In this document: in pieces, positions 33,037 through 40,996 of the stretch | Position numbering within the stretch: position 1 is the first letter of the stretch | Layout: each line of letters starts with the position of its first letter | DNA from: an uncultured Clostridia bacterium | GTDB taxonomy: Bacteria > Bacillota > Clostridia > Christensenellales > Borkfalkiaceae | DNA: 64,000 nt | Assembly: GCA_944376295.1 (NCBI GenBank) | Contig: CALWCE010000004.1 | Location: 62,001-126,000 of the forward strand | Direction: 5' to 3' | Notes under the pieces: model-generated | What the model was told of the DNA's origin: nothing | Database searches by the model: none | Seen by the model: only the letters and a program-made list of their open reading frames with translations | Translations under genes and position numbers: made by a program

Positions 33037-33881
33037 TTGTTTTCTCCTTCCGCCTGCGCGGACCTGTCTGTCCCCGACTTCACGAACGGGAAGTTATAAT
33101 ACACCTTTGCATTCAGAAAGGGTTCGTTCCCGAGGTGCTTGACCTCATACTCTTCAAACGTGAGCCCCTTATCGGGAGAGAAGACTTCCTTCTGCGCGGT
33201 ATCCGCCACGATCTTGTTGAACTCCTCTTCCGTCCCTTCAAAGAAGATCGCTTCGAAATTTTTACAGCCGCGGAATGCCGCAGGGCCGATCCTGCGAAGG
33301 GTGCGCGGCAGCCAGAGCCAACGGAGACTGCAGCACTCATCGAATGCCTCCGCGCCGATCTCCGAGACGGCGGTCAGCACGGCGCCCTCGAGACGGCGCT
33401 CGCACGCAAAGGCTCTCTTCCCCACTTCCACGACAGGCACACGATGCACTTGCTTTTCATCGCCGTAGGTCGAGGTCATCACGATCGAACGGGGAATACG
33501 GATATAGGGATCGGTGCAGTATCCCATCCCCTTCACCACATAGACGCCCTGCCACTCGCGCAGCCACATACGGCGGAAGCCATAGCTCAGGTGCTGCGTC
33601 ACGGGAAGGCTGCGCATGAGAGATTCGGCCTCGGCGACAAAATCCCCCTCGAGCAGCGCTTTGATCGGGAGCCCTCTCCCGCACTCGCCGCGCACCGGAT
33701 CGACGGCGCACTGCGGCACAAGCCAATCCATCACCTTATCAAAACAATGGCAGCACAAATTGAGCGCAATGTCCGTCCGATCGTACTTGGAACCATACCC
33801 TACATGACGGGAAAAAGAAAAGTCCTGCCTCTCATCCCAAAAATCAAACTGCTTTCCGCAAAGATAACACGTTCTGCTCAT
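33033..33881 (-). CDS. Zinc-finger and leucine-rich-repeat (BspA-like) protein
   Basis: 282 residues. N-terminal CYLCG (C-x2-C) and CCHC (C-x2-C) at about residues 5-50 form a likely zinc site. Residues 150-240 are LRR_5-type repeats (VVEVGKRAFACERRL, VSEIGAEAFDECCSLRWLWLP, LRRIGPAAFRGCKNFEAIFF). First gene of the leftward operon. Of two adjacent ATG codons, 33881 has better spacing (six bases) from GGAGG. No signal peptide, so the LRR is intracellular, unlike secreted BspA proteins. Confidence 0.83.
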   Translation of the reverse strand: MSRTCYLCGKQFDFWDERQDFSFSRHVGYGSKYDRTDIALNLCCHCFDKVMDWLVPQCAVDPVRGECGRGLPIKALLEGDFVAEAESLMRSLPVTQHLSYGFRRMWLREWQGVYVVKGMGYCTDPYIRIPRSIVMTSTYGDEKQVHRVPVVEVGKRAFACERRLEGAVLTAVSEIGAEAFDECCSLRWLWLPRTLRRIGPAAFRGCKNFEAIFFEGTEEEFNKIVADTAQKEVFSPDKGLTFEEYEVKHLGNEPFLNAKVYYNFPFVKSGTDRSAQAEGENK

Positions 33882-33905
33882 CATCGTCCTCCTTTGATCC
33901 ACATC

Positions 33906-33940
33906 ATGATACCACACTCCATGTCCGTTTTTTGGGACAT
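33906..33940 (-). promoter_or_regulatory. Operon promoter with ATGTCC-N8-GGACAT operator
   Basis: -10 TATCAT (33911-33906), then nine bases upstream the inverted repeat ATGTCC-GTTTTTTG-GGACAT (33921-33940) in place of the -35 box. The spacer and spacing match the FtsH-like promoter. Confidence 0.75.
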
Positions 33941-34100
33941 GACGCAGTAATTTTACTTTTTTATATCGGCGGGCGGCATGATCGCACCCACGAAGGCGGG
34001 CTTTCATGGCGCCGCCCTTCGTCCTCGCATCGCCTTTGCGCAAGCATTTCACCGCAGCATACACTCGGCGTCACTATTCCCCTCTCCCCCACGATAGCAA

Positions 34101-34140
34101 AGCGGATGTCCCCAAATCGGGACATCCGCTGCTGTTTTTG
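34101..34140 (+). promoter_or_regulatory. Third ATGTCC-N8-GGACAT repeat, inside a hairpin with T run
   Basis: ATGTCC (34106-34111), CCAAATCG, GGACAT (34120-34125), extended to a 12-bp stem AGCGGATGTCCC/GGGACATCCGCT with T-rich sequence after it. Could be an operator, a plus-strand terminator, or both. The remainder of 33941-34230 shows no gene. Confidence 0.6.
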
Positions 34141-34230
34141 TTGTTTTTCATCCCCTCGTCACACGCTCCTTCGCGACGCGGCGGCAAGCACTTCTCGCGC
34201 CTGCTCCTTTCAGACTGCCCTTCTCAAAAA

Positions 34231-34283
34231 GGCTCTGCCCAATAGGCAAAATACGGCTCGGCTCTGCCCATAAGGCATACAAT
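34231..34283 (+). promoter_or_regulatory. Direct repeats and -10 box of the small XRE gene
   Basis: GGCTCTGCCCAATAGGCA (34231-34248) and GGCTCTGCCCATAAGGCA (34260-34277) are near-identical, each containing an inverted repeat TGCCxxxxxGGCA. TACAAT (34278-34283) follows, six bases before ATG; no -35 consensus is seen. Confidence 0.6.
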
Positions 34284-34289
34284 AAAAGC

Positions 34290-34499
34290 ATGATCACATT
34301 AAACGATATCCATCTGCGTCTGTGCGAATGTATCCGTGAGAGCGGTTACACGCAAACCCACCTCGCCGAACTTCTCGGCATCTCCCCTTCGACGGTCTCG
34401 CACTATCTGCGCGGAGACAAATTCCCCGCGCTCGACACGCTTGCCAATCTCTGCCGCATCCTCGACGTCTCGCCTGCCTATATCCTCTGCTTTGAATAA
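34290..34499 (+). CDS. Small XRE-family regulator
   Basis: 69 residues, almost only a Cro/C1 helix-turn-helix (YTQTHLAELLGISPSTVSHYLRGDKFPALDTLANLC). Divergent from the 33881 operon. No ribosome site; the ATG follows TACAAT by six bases, so it may be leaderless. Direct repeats in its promoter suggest self-regulation, and an ATGTCC-N8-GGACAT copy lies upstream, making it the best local candidate for controlling the operon and the FtsH-like gene; not proven. Confidence 0.85.
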   Translation: MITLNDIHLRLCECIRESGYTQTHLAELLGISPSTVSHYLRGDKFPALDTLANLCRILDVSPAYILCFE

Positions 34500-34526
34500 G
34501 CAGCGGGCATCCCCCGCTTTCGATTG

Positions 34527-34570
34527 CAAAAAAACAAAGATGAGAGAACGCTTTCGCCCTCCCATCTTTG
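34527..34570 (-). terminator. tRNA-Leu-type terminator, copy 1
   Basis: CAAAGATGAGAG/CTCCCATCTTTG hairpin with T7 on the minus strand; near-identical to 43411-43451 and 60631-60671, where it follows tRNA-Leu. Confidence 0.85.
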
Positions 34571-34620
34571 TGGTGCCGCTGACCGGGCTCGAACCGGTAT
34601 GGTATCACTACCGAGGGATC
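34571..34620 (-). pseudogene. tRNA-Leu 3' half, fragment 1
   Basis: From the CCA end through T arm, variable arm and anticodon 3' stem, matching the intact tRNA-Leu (60672-60722) with one or two changes, then diverging at the anticodon loop. No 5' half. Typical of an att-like duplication at a tRNA. Confidence 0.88.
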
Positions 34621-34793
34621 ATAGGCAGCTCGCCTGCAAAACAGGAATTTTTGCATAAGACAAAAATCCCATAAAATAGGGCGTTTTTGCGCCAAAACAA
34701 GGCAAAAAATGCCCGAGATCAGACCATTTCCGTCTGCTCCGATCCTTCCGCGGTCTGTTGTCTTCCCGCTTCTTCCCAAAATAATTCATACGC
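34621..34793. other. Intergenic, AT-richer, no gene supported
   Basis: Short A-tracts and an AAAATCCCATAAAATAGGGC hairpin-like segment, but no open frame with a ribosome site. Confidence 0.5.
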
Positions 34794-34830
34794 AAAACGG
34801 GCAGCATCTTTTCCGATGCCGCCCGTTTTT
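34794..34830 (-). terminator. Terminator of the LacI-type regulator A
   Basis: AAAACGGGC(A)GCATC/GATGC(C)GCCCGTTTT, T run on either strand. Confidence 0.8.
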
Positions 34831-34890
34831 GTTCTTCCGGGGATCTCCGCTCCTTCCCCCGTCTGCTTGACATTGGGAAGGCGCCGTGTG

Positions 34891-35955
34891 TCAGATTTTC
34901 GGCGCAAGGCGGAAGGTGTGCGGCGCATCCTCTTCGCGGAAGATCGCGCTTTCCAGCATTTTGACGGCGTGTTCCGCCATTTCGCGGAAGGAAAGGCGGA
35001 TATTTGCGCCTTCCGTCCTTTCGTCGCCATAGCAGACCGTGCAGTACTGCTTTGTCTCCAAAAGCGGCGCGCACGCATCGGCGAGCGCGGGATCGGCAAA
35101 GACGTAGCGCTCCTCAGGGTGCGCCATGATATATTCGCGCAGATCGGAAAGGGAACGGACGAGAAAGAGCGTATCCCCGTTCATTGCCGCGCGCAGATCG
35201 TCGAGATAGGGCGCATTGCGGTAAGGATAGGCGACATAGGTGACCGTCTCACAGCAAAGTTTTTCTTTTGCGGCGGCAATGAGCGCCGCGTGGTCGACGA
35301 ACGCCTTAAAAAAGAGCGGATCGTCCACGATCATCCCGACGGCGACGATGGGGATAAAGCAGCTCTCTTTGAGAGAATAAAATTCCTCCTGCGTCAGATC
35401 GATACAGAGGATGCCCTCGGGCATCTCTTTGGGGCGTCCTTCTTCGCCCGCATTCAAGAGAAGGACGCCGTACCCCGCCTCACGAAGAGCGCTTTGAAGC
35501 GCGCGCAGGAGAACATAGTAGTGCGCATTTTGAAGAGCGCAGCCGCTCTCGGGCACGCAGATGCCGACAAGCCCGCTCTTTTTGCCCGCAAGCTGCCGCG
35601 CGACGGAAGAGGGCGTATATTGGCGCAGATTGCAGATCTGCAATACCTTTCTTCGCGTCCCTTCGCCGATCTTGACGTCCGTCCGCCCGTTGACGATATA
35701 AGAAACGGTCGCCGTCGAAACGCCCGCCTCGCGCGCGATATCGTCGATGGTGACCGCTTTTGCCGTGCGCCCACGCCCCGTGCCCTTTTGATAGCCGAGC
35801 TCGCGGCAGACAGAAAGCACCTTTTCGCGCGTCGCTTCGGCGACTTTGATGTCCGTTCTGCCGTTCAGCACATAGGAGACCGTCGCCGAAGACACCCCCG
35901 CCGCCTTTGCGACCTCTGCGATCGTCACGTTTTTTTGCCTTTCTTCGCGTTCCAT
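34891..35955 (-). CDS. LacI-family regulator with two tandem HTH domains (cassette A)
   Basis: 354 residues. Two complete LacI HTH-hinge units stand in tandem: [20 protein letters not shown]...[16 protein letters not shown] (about 10-55) and [20 protein letters not shown]...[16 protein letters not shown] (about 67-112). The ligand domain follows to 354 and is short but recognisable ([15 protein letters not shown]). LacI proteins normally have one HTH. It probably represses the divergent cassette A. A promoter with its -10 ends six bases before ATG 35955 (leaderless), and a GTACCCG-TTT-CGGGTAC palindrome sits between -35 and -10, suggesting autoregulation. Confidence 0.92.
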   Translation of the reverse strand: MEREERQKNVTIAEVAKAAGVSSATVSYVLNGRTDIKVAEATREKVLSVCRELGYQKGTGRGRTAKAVTIDDIAREAGVSTATVSYIVNGRTDVKIGEGTRRKVLQICNLRQYTPSSVARQLAGKKSGLVGICVPESGCALQNAHYYVLLRALQSALREAGYGVLLLNAGEEGRPKEMPEGILCIDLTQEEFYSLKESCFIPIVAVGMIVDDPLFFKAFVDHAALIAAAKEKLCCETVTYVAYPYRNAPYLDDLRAAMNGDTLFLVRSLSDLREYIMAHPEERYVFADPALADACAPLLETKQYCTVCYGDERTEGANIRLSFREMAEHAVKMLESAIFREEDAPHTFRLAPKI

Positions 35956-35961
35956 ACGGCT

Positions 35962-35990
35962 ATTGTACCCGAAACGGGTACAAAAGTCAA
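35962..35990 (-). promoter_or_regulatory. Leaderless promoter and operator of LacI-type A
   Basis: TTGACT (35990-35985), 17 bp, TACAAT (35967-35962), six bases, ATG. Palindrome GTACCCGTTTCGGGTAC fills the spacer. Confidence 0.85.
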
Positions 35991-36005
35991 CGGGGTTTCT
36001 TGATC

Positions 36006-36093
36006 GAACCGCTTAAATAAATTTTCCGAAACTATTTTTCCCGAAACTATTGACAGAATGAAAATGTGTGCTATAATTTACTTAACCGATTAA
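36006..36093 (+). promoter_or_regulatory. Cassette A promoter and operators
   Basis: TTGACA (36050-36055), 16 bp, TATAAT (36072-36077). TTAACCGATTAA (36082-36093) lies on the start point; AACCGCTTAAATAAA (36007-36021) upstream repeats AACCGATTAAATAAA with one mismatch. CCGAAACTATT occurs twice (36026-36036, 36042-36052). The core from -35 to -10 matches cassette B except one base. Confidence 0.82.
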
Positions 36094-36133
36094 ATAAATC
36101 GCCTTCGGGCGAATGGTAAGGAGGAAAACACAA

Positions 36134-37795
36134 ATGACCAACAAGCTGCGCAAAACGATGAGCCTTCTCACGGGGCTGGTGTTTGCATTCGTGCTCGCCT
36201 TCGGCGTCCTGGCTGCCTGCGAGGACACGGAGGAGACGCCCCGCTTTACGGTGACCTTCCTCGACGGGGAGAGCGTCATTGCGGAGCGGGAAGTGGAAGA
36301 GGGCGGCACCGTCGCTTCCTTCACGCCCGAAGACGAGGGCTATGAAAAGGAAGGCTTCGTCTTCGAAGGCTGGTATGCGACGGCGGACTTCACGCATGAC
36401 TGGAGCTTTGATACCGTCATCGAAAAGGACACCAACGTCTATTCGATGTGGTCGTCCTCCAAAGAAGATACGCGGCAGTGGCTGATCGCGGGCAGTTCTT
36501 CCGCAGGCGGGCCGCTCGCTGCGATCGGCTGGAACGGCGGCCCCATCGAAGGGGAGAACGGCAATATCCTCAAAAAGACGGAAGGCAAGAACGAATTTAC
36601 CATCACCATCGATCTGTATGTGGGCGATCAGTTCCAATTCTGCATCATGGATGAGGAAGGCGTCTGGAACACGGACGATGCAAGCGGCGGCGGTGCGCGC
36701 GGCGGGCAGTACCTTGAAGAAAACGACTACATGAGCGCGCCCGGCACGGGGCTCGGCGACGGGCAGGTGAACATCACCGTCTCCGTGAGCGGCAACTATA
36801 CGCTGACGCTCACCACGGACGCCGAGGACAAGAACGTGGGCTCCATCACGGTGGTGCGCAACGGCGACGCGCCCGAAGTGACCGTCGACCGCTCCGATTA
36901 CACCTGGTATATCTATGGCAATTCGTCGGCAGAGACGAGCGCCGAATCCGTACTCGCGGGCACCAACTGGGGCGCAAACGTCGAATCGCTGCAATATTCC
37001 GCCTATGAGATGTTCAAGATCTCCGACAACAAGGCGGACGGCACGGGCACCTGGACGCAGACGTGGACGCTTGCGGAAGGCGACGAGTTCTTGCTTGCGT
37101 ACTGTCTCCTCAAAGAAGAGGGCGGCATTGCGGCGCAGGACGGCACGATGTTCTACTACCCCGACATCGACGAATTCAACGGCGAAGACGCCGCATTCAA
37201 AAAGGCGGACGGCATGGGCAGCAATATCGTCGTCGTGGAAGGCGGCGTGTACACCTTCACCCTCACTGTGACGCTCAACGAGGAGACAAATTCCCTCGAA
37301 GGCTCCATCGAAGTGGACAAGACGGCAGACCTTCTGACGTCCGAGCAGGAATGGAAGGTGCTGGGCGGCAGGCTCTCCTATGCGCAGGCCGTCGACCCCG
37401 CGACGGGCAACCTCACCATCGACGAAGCAGCCTACAACGGCAAGACTTCGGTGTTTGCAGACAACAACTTCGGCGTGGGCGGCACCGTGCAGCAGCTGGA
37501 AGCGATCGATCCCGCCGAGGGCATGGCAAGAGAGTATGCGGTGACGCTCGAGCTCGTCGAAGGCGATTACTTCTACTTCTGCATCCCGATGGCGGTCCAC
37601 GCGCCCTACCGCGAAGATACCTACTATTCGCCCGCCTACAAGTCCAAGCTGGCGGTGGCGGATGAACTGCCCGATGGCGTCGTTTCCGACTGGGCATGGG
37701 GCGGCAACCTGCTCTGCACCGAGGCGGGAAGCTACACCTTCACGGTCTCCGTTGCGGCGGACGGCACGCTCGCGCTGACGGCAGAAAAAGCATAA
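36134..37795 (+). CDS. Glycan-binding lipoprotein (cassette A)
   Basis: 553 residues. Lipoprotein signal with lipobox GVLAAC (Cys29), so it is anchored on the outer face of the membrane. Residues about 37-110 are an InlB B-repeat/Listeria-Bacteroides repeat (VTFLDGESVIAEREVEEGG...FEGWYATADFTHDW). Then come two or three beta-sandwich modules like SusE/SusF starch-binding domains (NEFTITIDLYVGDQFQFCIMD, then WTQTWTLAEGDEFLLAY, YAVTLELVEGDYFYFCIP). Probably captures alpha-glucan oligosaccharides for the importer. AAGGAGG precedes ATG 36134. Confidence 0.85.
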   Translation: MTNKLRKTMSLLTGLVFAFVLAFGVLAACEDTEETPRFTVTFLDGESVIAEREVEEGGTVASFTPEDEGYEKEGFVFEGWYATADFTHDWSFDTVIEKDTNVYSMWSSSKEDTRQWLIAGSSSAGGPLAAIGWNGGPIEGENGNILKKTEGKNEFTITIDLYVGDQFQFCIMDEEGVWNTDDASGGGARGGQYLEENDYMSAPGTGLGDGQVNITVSVSGNYTLTLTTDAEDKNVGSITVVRNGDAPEVTVDRSDYTWYIYGNSSAETSAESVLAGTNWGANVESLQYSAYEMFKISDNKADGTGTWTQTWTLAEGDEFLLAYCLLKEEGGIAAQDGTMFYYPDIDEFNGEDAAFKKADGMGSNIVVVEGGVYTFTLTVTLNEETNSLEGSIEVDKTADLLTSEQEWKVLGGRLSYAQAVDPATGNLTIDEAAYNGKTSVFADNNFGVGGTVQQLEAIDPAEGMAREYAVTLELVEGDYFYFCIPMAVHAPYREDTYYSPAYKSKLAVADELPDGVVSDWAWGGNLLCTEAGSYTFTVSVAADGTLALTAEKA

Positions 37796-37856
37796 CGAAA
37801 CGCGGGATCGGGGCGGTGCATACCGCCCCGATGCTCCTAAAAGGGAGGAAGCAGAC

Positions 37857-39518
37857 ATGAACAAAACGGCGATCTGCCATATCCCCGGATCCCAATATTC
37901 CTTTGCATACGGCGAACAGGAACTGCGCATCCGCCTGCGGGCGGAAAAAGGCGATCTCGACCGCGTCACCCTCATCTATGCGGTCAAATACGACTGGCTG
38001 AAAGAGAGAAAGACCGTCTCCATGCAAAAAAGCTATACGGACGAGCTCTTTGACTACTACACCGCCGAGCTCAGCGTGCCCGACTCGCGCATCGGCTATG
38101 TGTTCTATCTCGAAAGCGGGAAAGAGGCCTACTACTATTCCGAAGAGGGGCTCACCATCGATTACGACCACGAAAAGAGCTACTATAACTTCTTCCAGCA
38201 CCCCTACATCAACGAGGCGGACGTCCACCGCAAAGTCTGCTGGTGCGGCGGCGCGGTCTTCTATCAGATCTTTATCGACCGCTTCCGCATGGGCGACAAC
38301 AAAAAGGATACGGGCTACATCAACAAAAAATGGGGCGAGATCCCCGACCCCAAGAGCTTTTACGGCGGCGACCTTCGGGGCATCCGCGAAAAGCTCGGCT
38401 ATCTCGAAGAACTCGGCGTCAACGCCGTCTACTTAACACCCGTTTTTTCCTCGCCGAGCAACCATAAGTACGACACCGTCGACTACTTTCATGTCGATAA
38501 GATGTTCGGCTCGGACGAGGACTTGAAAGCGCTCGTTGAAGAGGCGCACGCAAGGGGCATCCGCATCGTATTGGACGCCGTGTTCAACCATTGCAGCATG
38601 CACTGCGCCGAGTTTCAAGACGTGCTCGACAAGGGAAGAAGCTCCAGGTATTTCGATTGGTTTGTGATCCGCGGCGAGAAGCCCGACCCCGAAGAGGGCA
38701 ACTACGAGTGCTTTGCCGCCTGCCGCTATATGCCCAAGTGGAACACAAGCAACAAGGAAGTGCAGGATTTCCTCATCGGCGTGGCGCTGCATTGGATGAA
38801 AGAGTGCCACATCGACGGCTGGCGGCTGGACGTTGCGGACGAAGTTTCGCACGATTTCTGGCGGCGCTTCCGCAAGGCGGTAAAAGCGGAGAACGAGGAC
38901 GCCATCCTCATCGGCGAGAGCTGGCACGACGCCGCGCCCTGGCTGAGAGGCGATGAGTTCGACGGCATCATGAACTACTCGTTCACCAAGGCGTGCATCG
39001 ACTTTTTCGCCAACAGGACGCGGACTGCCGAACGTTTTACGGCGCGGCTCAACGAGCTGCTGATGCGCAACACCGATCAGGTCAACGAGATGATGCTCGA
39101 TCTTCTCGACAGCCACGACACCGAACGCTTTCTGACACTGACGGGCGGCGACCGCGTCGCGCTCATCCTGGCGCTTTCCGTCCTCTTCTTTTTCCCGGGG
39201 ATGCCCTGCATCTGCTACGGCACGGAGATCGGCATGGAGGGGGAATACGAGCCCGACTCCCGCCGCACCTTCGACTGGGACGAAACGCATTGGGATAAAA
39301 CCATCTTTTCGGCCGTCCGCTCTCTGACGGCGCTCCGCCCCAAGATAAGCGGAAGGGCGCGCATCTATGCGCAGGGAGAGCTCGTCGTCATCGAGCGGGA
39401 AAAACTCACGCTTGCCGTCAATGCGACGGCGCAGCCCTTGACGTTTGAGGGGCAGAACTGCTATCATATCATCGGGGCTCGTTCCTATCTCATTCTCGAT
39501 CGGGAGGAAACAGTATGA
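37857..39518 (+). CDS. GH13 glycosidase, neopullulanase/cyclomaltodextrinase type (cassette A)
   Basis: 553 residues, no signal peptide, so intracellular. N-terminal CBM34-like beta domain (1-120), then the TIM barrel. Conserved regions: DAVFNH (240-245), GWRLDVADE with nucleophile D325, ESWHD with acid/base E354, and LLDSHDTER with D421. Degrades imported maltodextrins, pullulan fragments or cyclodextrins. GGGAGG precedes ATG 37857. Stop overlaps the binding-protein start (ATGA). Confidence 0.94.
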   Translation: MNKTAICHIPGSQYSFAYGEQELRIRLRAEKGDLDRVTLIYAVKYDWLKERKTVSMQKSYTDELFDYYTAELSVPDSRIGYVFYLESGKEAYYYSEEGLTIDYDHEKSYYNFFQHPYINEADVHRKVCWCGGAVFYQIFIDRFRMGDNKKDTGYINKKWGEIPDPKSFYGGDLRGIREKLGYLEELGVNAVYLTPVFSSPSNHKYDTVDYFHVDKMFGSDEDLKALVEEAHARGIRIVLDAVFNHCSMHCAEFQDVLDKGRSSRYFDWFVIRGEKPDPEEGNYECFAACRYMPKWNTSNKEVQDFLIGVALHWMKECHIDGWRLDVADEVSHDFWRRFRKAVKAENEDAILIGESWHDAAPWLRGDEFDGIMNYSFTKACIDFFANRTRTAERFTARLNELLMRNTDQVNEMMLDLLDSHDTERFLTLTGGDRVALILALSVLFFFPGMPCICYGTEIGMEGEYEPDSRRTFDWDETHWDKTIFSAVRSLTALRPKISGRARIYAQGELVVIEREKLTLAVNATAQPLTFEGQNCYHIIGARSYLILDREETV

Positions 39519-40984
39519 AACGCGGAAAAGTATTTGCACTGTGCCTTGCCGCGGCGCTCTCCGCCGCAGCGCTTACCGCCTGCGGGGAACGCACGAGCGG
39601 CGGCACGTTCACTTATGAAGAACTCATGGCAAAGTTTGAAGGCGACATCGAACGCAATGCCGTCATCCGTGTCCTCGACAATCAGATGGCGGTGGAAACG
39701 GGGCATCTTCAGGAAGTTCTGGATGCCTTCAACGAGCGGTACGCAGCATACAACGTGCAGGCGGTGGACGCCAACATGGATCAGTACGTCGACCTCGAAC
39801 AGAACGGGCCCGACGGGTACGGGCCCGACGTTCTGTATCAGGCGAACGATATGCTCATGCGGTATGCGGAGGGCGGGCATATCCTGCCCCTCCCCACCGA
39901 ACAGCTGGATACCGATACGATCCCTCAAACGGTGATGGACGTCTACAAACTCGAAACGTACGGGCTCGATCTTTACTACGGCATGCCCGTGGCGCAGCAA
40001 TCCACCGTCCTCACCTACCGCAAAGACCTGCTCCCCGCAGATTGGGAGGAGGAATGGGACGACAATCAGAACGGCATCCCCGATATGGTGGAGACGATGA
40101 ACGGGCTCTACGCATACAGCAAACAGGTGAAGGAGAACTCCTCGGGGGCGAAATACGGCCTGTACATGTCGCTCGTCGACCAGTACTTCAATACAGGGTA
40201 CCTGCTTTCCTACGGGGCGTATGTGTTCGGCGAAACGCACGACGACATCGGCCTTGCCGCAGACGGCGCGGAAACCGGCCTCAACTTGTTCCGCGATCTT
40301 GCGGGCGTTCTGGGCTCCACCTGCATCTCGCAGAACGCGACGACGCAGGTCGCGACCTATCTCACCAACGCGGCGGGCACGGCGTTTTGCACCATCGGCA
40401 CGCCCGACTGGCTGACGACCTTCCAGGAAAATCTGACCCAAACTTATGTGCGCGACGGCATGAGCGAGGAAGAAGCCGCGGCTGCCGCGAAGGAAAACCT
40501 CGTCGTTGTGGCGCCTCCGCGCCTTCCCGAGGACGGCGATATCACGAAGGAGCTCACGGACATCGAGGAAGAAACGTTCGCCCCCACGACGATGGGCGGC
40601 GTCAACGCCTTCGGCATCAGCTCCTACACGAAGTATCCCAAAGCGAGCCTTGCCTTCGTGAAGTTCGTCTCGGAATATGAAAACCTCAAATGGCGCAGCG
40701 AAGCTTTGGGCGCCGTTCCCGCCCGCACCGACCTTGCCGAAGAGCTCGGCGGCGTTTCCGAAGTGCTGAGCGAGCGCGTCTCCGCGGGGCTCGTCTACAT
40801 GATGCCCTCAACGCGGGATACGCAGTATATCTGGGATCCCCTCTCGTCGCTCTTCAACGACGTGGCGACGGACAACACGACGCGCGAGACGCCCGTCTAT
40901 ACGACGAAGGAAGCGCTCAAAGGCGCGCTCGAAAAGCTCGTTTCCGACATCCGTTCGGCGATGGCGGTCGGCGATATCTCGTAA
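39515..40984 (+). CDS. ABC sugar-binding lipoprotein, MalE-like (cassette A)
   Basis: 489 residues. Lipobox ALTAC (Cys23). Family 1 extracellular solute-binding fold with VDANMDQYVDLEQNGPDGYG and PDVLYQANDMLMRYAEGG near residues 85-130, and WEEEWDDNQNGIPDMVETM, a Ca-site-like loop. Presents oligosaccharide to the two permeases that follow. ATG overlaps the GH13 stop. Paralogue: 56677-58137. Confidence 0.92.
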   Translation: MKRGKVFALCLAAALSAAALTACGERTSGGTFTYEELMAKFEGDIERNAVIRVLDNQMAVETGHLQEVLDAFNERYAAYNVQAVDANMDQYVDLEQNGPDGYGPDVLYQANDMLMRYAEGGHILPLPTEQLDTDTIPQTVMDVYKLETYGLDLYYGMPVAQQSTVLTYRKDLLPADWEEEWDDNQNGIPDMVETMNGLYAYSKQVKENSSGAKYGLYMSLVDQYFNTGYLLSYGAYVFGETHDDIGLAADGAETGLNLFRDLAGVLGSTCISQNATTQVATYLTNAAGTAFCTIGTPDWLTTFQENLTQTYVRDGMSEEEAAAAAKENLVVVAPPRLPEDGDITKELTDIEEETFAPTTMGGVNAFGISSYTKYPKASLAFVKFVSEYENLKWRSEALGAVPARTDLAEELGGVSEVLSERVSAGLVYMMPSTRDTQYIWDPLSSLFNDVATDNTTRETPVYTTKEALKGALEKLVSDIRSAMAVGDIS

Positions 40985-40996
40985 AGGAGGCGCACC

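Noticed and set aside
34290..34499. XRE protein as a prophage repressor
   Set aside because: No phage structural or integrase genes adjoin it; the shared operators point to the neighbouring operon instead.
36071..37975. 634-codon minus frame opposite lipoprotein A, and the similar 52238-54100 frame opposite lipoprotein B
   Set aside because: Composition mirrors the plus-strand lipoprotein genes, which have signal peptides and ribosome sites.
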